DNA from: AP-15 sp963774345
GTDB taxonomy: Bacteria > Pseudomonadota > Alphaproteobacteria > ATCC43930 > CGMCC-115725
Assembly: GCA_963774345.1 (NCBI GenBank)
Contig: CAVZFB010000038.1
Coordinates: 248,001 to 312,000 of the forward strand
DNA length: 64,000 nucleotides
Reading direction: 5' to 3'
Of the stretch, positions 62,510 through 64,000 are shown piece by piece. Each line of letters starts with the position of its first letter. Positions within the stretch are counted from its first letter, which is position 1. The notes beneath the pieces were generated by a model. That model ran no database searches. It was not told the DNA's origin and saw only the letters and a program-made list of their open reading frames with translations. A program made the translations under genes and the position numbers.

Positions 62510-64000
62510 ATGCCCAGCCGATGCGGTGGAATCCTTGTTACGGCGTGTTTACTGCTGTTGCTGCCGGTGGGGCGGGCGAGCGCCATCGATTCGGATCGCC
62601 AGGTAATTCACATTCTGAATCGGCTCGCTTTTGGCCCGACCCTCGACGATTTCAATTATGTGAAGATGGTGGGGGTCGAGCGCTACATCGCCGAACAGCT
62701 CGATCCCGCAGCGATCCCTGAGCCGATCGCGCTGCGCTTTCGCCTGGCCGAGCTTGATACCCTTGGGCTCGATGCGGTCGCGCTGCGCCAGCTCTACGGG
62801 CCGCTGCGCCCGGTTATGAGCGTCAAGCCGACAGCGGAGGACATCAACGCGCAGCAGGCGCGGGCGGCACTCGTCGTGCGCGAGGCTGCGGCGGCGCGCG
62901 TTCTGAAAGCGGTGCTGAGCCGACGCCAGCTCGAGCAGGTGATGGTCGACTTTTGGTTCAACCACTTCAACATCTTCGCCGGAGAGGGGCTGGACCGCGT
63001 CTGGATCGGCAATTACGAAGAGCAGGTGATCCGTCCCAACGCGCTCGGCCGGTTTCGCGACCTGCTCTTCGCCGTCGCCAAGCACCCGGCGATGTTGGTT
63101 TATCTTGACAACACAGAGAATACCGCACCGGGCAATCCCGCGCGAAGCGGCGCGGCGGGTGGTCTCAACGAAAATTTTGCGCGCGAGGTTATGGAGCTGC
63201 ACACCCTCGGCATTGACGGTGGGTACACCCAGGCCGACGTCACCACCTTGGCGCGGGTCTTTACCGGGTGGCGGATCAACTCGCCGAATTCGCAGAATTT
63301 TCCAGGCGTTGCCGCGATCTTCGAAGGCACCCGCCATGATTACGGACCAAAGGTGTTTCTTGGACGCACCTTGCGTGCACAAGGCAAGGCCGAGGGCGAG
63401 GAGGCGCTCGAAATACTCGCGCGCAGCCCGGCGACCGCTCACCATATCGCCTATGAGCTGGCGCAATACTTTGTTGCCGACACGCCGCCGCCGGCGCTGG
63501 TCGCGCGTTTGGCCGCCCGATTTCTTGGCACCGGCGGCGACATCCGCGAGGTCTTGAAGATGCTGTTCGCCAGTTCCGAGTTCTGGGACAGCGCCGGGCA
63601 GAAATACAAGACCCCCTATGAATACGTGATCTCGGCAGTGCGCGCGGCTGGCGTTCCGGTCAACGATGTCCGCCCGTTGCTTGGCTGGATGAGCCAACTC
63701 GGTATGCCGCTCTACGAGTGCCAGACACCGGATGGCTACAAGAATACCGAGGAAGCTTGGTTGAGCCCCGACGCGACATTACAGCGGATCAGCTTTGCAA
63801 TCGCTTTGGGTGGGGGCTCTCTGCCGGTCGGCGCCGAGCCCGACCTTGCGGCGACAGCAACGGGGCGACGGTCCGTTCCGTCAACCTCGGTCAATCCCAA
63901 GCGTCTAGAAGAGATTTTCGGTTCGACCTTGTCGAGCGCGACGCGCGAGGTGGTCGATGCCGCTGCGCCCGGGCTGCGCGCGTCGCTGATCCTCGGCAGC
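62510..64000 (+). CDS. DUF1800 domain protein, secreted (cut by window end)
   Basis: 497 visible residues from ATG 62510. A signal peptide (CGGILVTACLLLLLPVGRAS) is followed by the DUF1800 sequence: VIHILNRLAFGPTLDDFNYV, EQVMVDFWFNHFNIF (about residue 141), GLNENFAREVMELHTLGIDG (about 218), DVTTLARVFTGWRIN and TPYEYVISAVRAAG. Members are exported, often paired with a DUF1501 protein encoded just downstream, which would be outside this window. Function unknown. The window ends within the gene, without a stop. An apparent long minus-strand frame here is a shadow. Confidence 0.9.
   Translation, partial: MPSRCGGILVTACLLLLLPVGRASAIDSDRQVIHILNRLAFGPTLDDFNYVKMVGVERYIAEQLDPAAIPEPIALRFRLAELDTLGLDAVALRQLYGPLRPVMSVKPTAEDINAQQARAALVVREAAAARVLKAVLSRRQLEQVMVDFWFNHFNIFAGEGLDRVWIGNYEEQVIRPNALGRFRDLLFAVAKHPAMLVYLDNTENTAPGNPARSGAAGGLNENFAREVMELHTLGIDGGYTQADVTTLARVFTGWRINSPNSQNFPGVAAIFEGTRHDYGPKVFLGRTLRAQGKAEGEEALEILARSPATAHHIAYELAQYFVADTPPPALVARLAARFLGTGGDIREVLKMLFASSEFWDSAGQKYKTPYEYVISAVRAAGVPVNDVRPLLGWMSQLGMPLYECQTPDGYKNTEEAWLSPDATLQRISFAIALGGGSLPVGAEPDLAATATGRRSVPSTSVNPKRLEEIFGSTLSSATREVVDAAAPGLRASLILGS

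Noticed and set aside
1..64000. CRISPR arrays, tRNA or rRNA genes, prophage
   Set aside because: No regularly spaced repeats with spacers, no cloverleaf ending CCA or TTC-loop that I could recognise, no rRNA-like sequence and no phage structural genes were seen by eye; a covariance-model scan would be needed to exclude tRNAs fully.

Overview
The window is GC-rich bacterial DNA from an alphaproteobacterium, most likely of the Hyphomicrobiales/Rhizobiales type. The best taxonomic markers are the run protein-L-isoaspartate methyltransferase - tolC - popZ (DUF2497) - valS (44764-50370), the erpA/xthA neighbourhood (53369-55482), an aerobic-type cobalamin cluster behind a cobalamin riboswitch, and several class III cyclase/TPR proteins. 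This placement is inferred from gene content and order; no rRNA gene is present.

Layout. 1-1016: start of a heavy-metal P-type ATPase and a Met/His-rich Spy/CpxP-like periplasmic protein. 1275-3419: a remnant and a frameshifted copy of a cyclase-TPR gene, followed by about 950 bases of non-coding, repeat-rich DNA. 4369-9852: a minus-strand set of heparinase II/III-like protein, MFS exporter, unknown protein and alpha/beta hydrolase. 9962-11447: an ISAs1-family insertion sequence. 11855-15250: a PP-loop ATPase-like protein with a QueC-like Cys cluster, and a BTAD-type regulator. 15324-19495: a TPP enzyme, SDR and flavin-dependent oxidoreductase operon divergent from a VOC protein. 19880-23332: two ATGA-coupled regulators, a winged-helix protein and a cyclase, that share one sensor-like module. 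23490-30141: secreted proteins, CaiB-type CoA-transferase, a thiolase-like/DUF35 pair, class II aldolase, VOC protein and WYL regulator. 30348-31775: a DUF5939 cyclase. 31864-39509: riboswitch and cobG-H-I-J, cobK, cobL, cobM, cbiD. 39579-50370: an unknown broken gene, a thaumatin-like secreted protein, a FAD oxidoreductase, folK, the pcm-like/tolC/popZ/valS block. 50576-64000: KamA/EpmB-like radical SAM enzyme, a RCK-type ion channel, xthA, an FkbM methyltransferase, erpA, an AceE-like E1, a beta-propeller protein, enoyl-CoA hydratase, DinB-like protein, DHA2 exporter and a DUF1800 protein cut by the window end.

Sequence quality matters for reading this window. valS, which is essential, is split by about ten single-base frameshifts, while both its HMGH and KMSKS motifs and all domains remain. 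Similar single-base indels, mostly next to short repeats or G/C runs, occur in folK, the isoaspartate methyltransferase, the SDR, the thiolase-like gene, the alpha/beta hydrolase and the regulators. I therefore treat most frameshifts as probable sequencing or assembly errors and annotate those genes across the break. Two long open frames, one of 1150 and one of 567 codons, are artefacts in which such an indel joins two neighbouring genes.

Functional themes: (1) a family of regulators in which one TolB/FlgO-like plus TPR module is joined to three outputs (cyclase, winged helix, BTAD); (2) corrin-ring synthesis under B12 control; (3) catabolic acyl-CoA and carbonyl chemistry; (4) a possible glycan-related minus-strand operon; (5) conserved housekeeping genes at 44-56 kb, with an A+T-rich FkbM gene between xthA and erpA.
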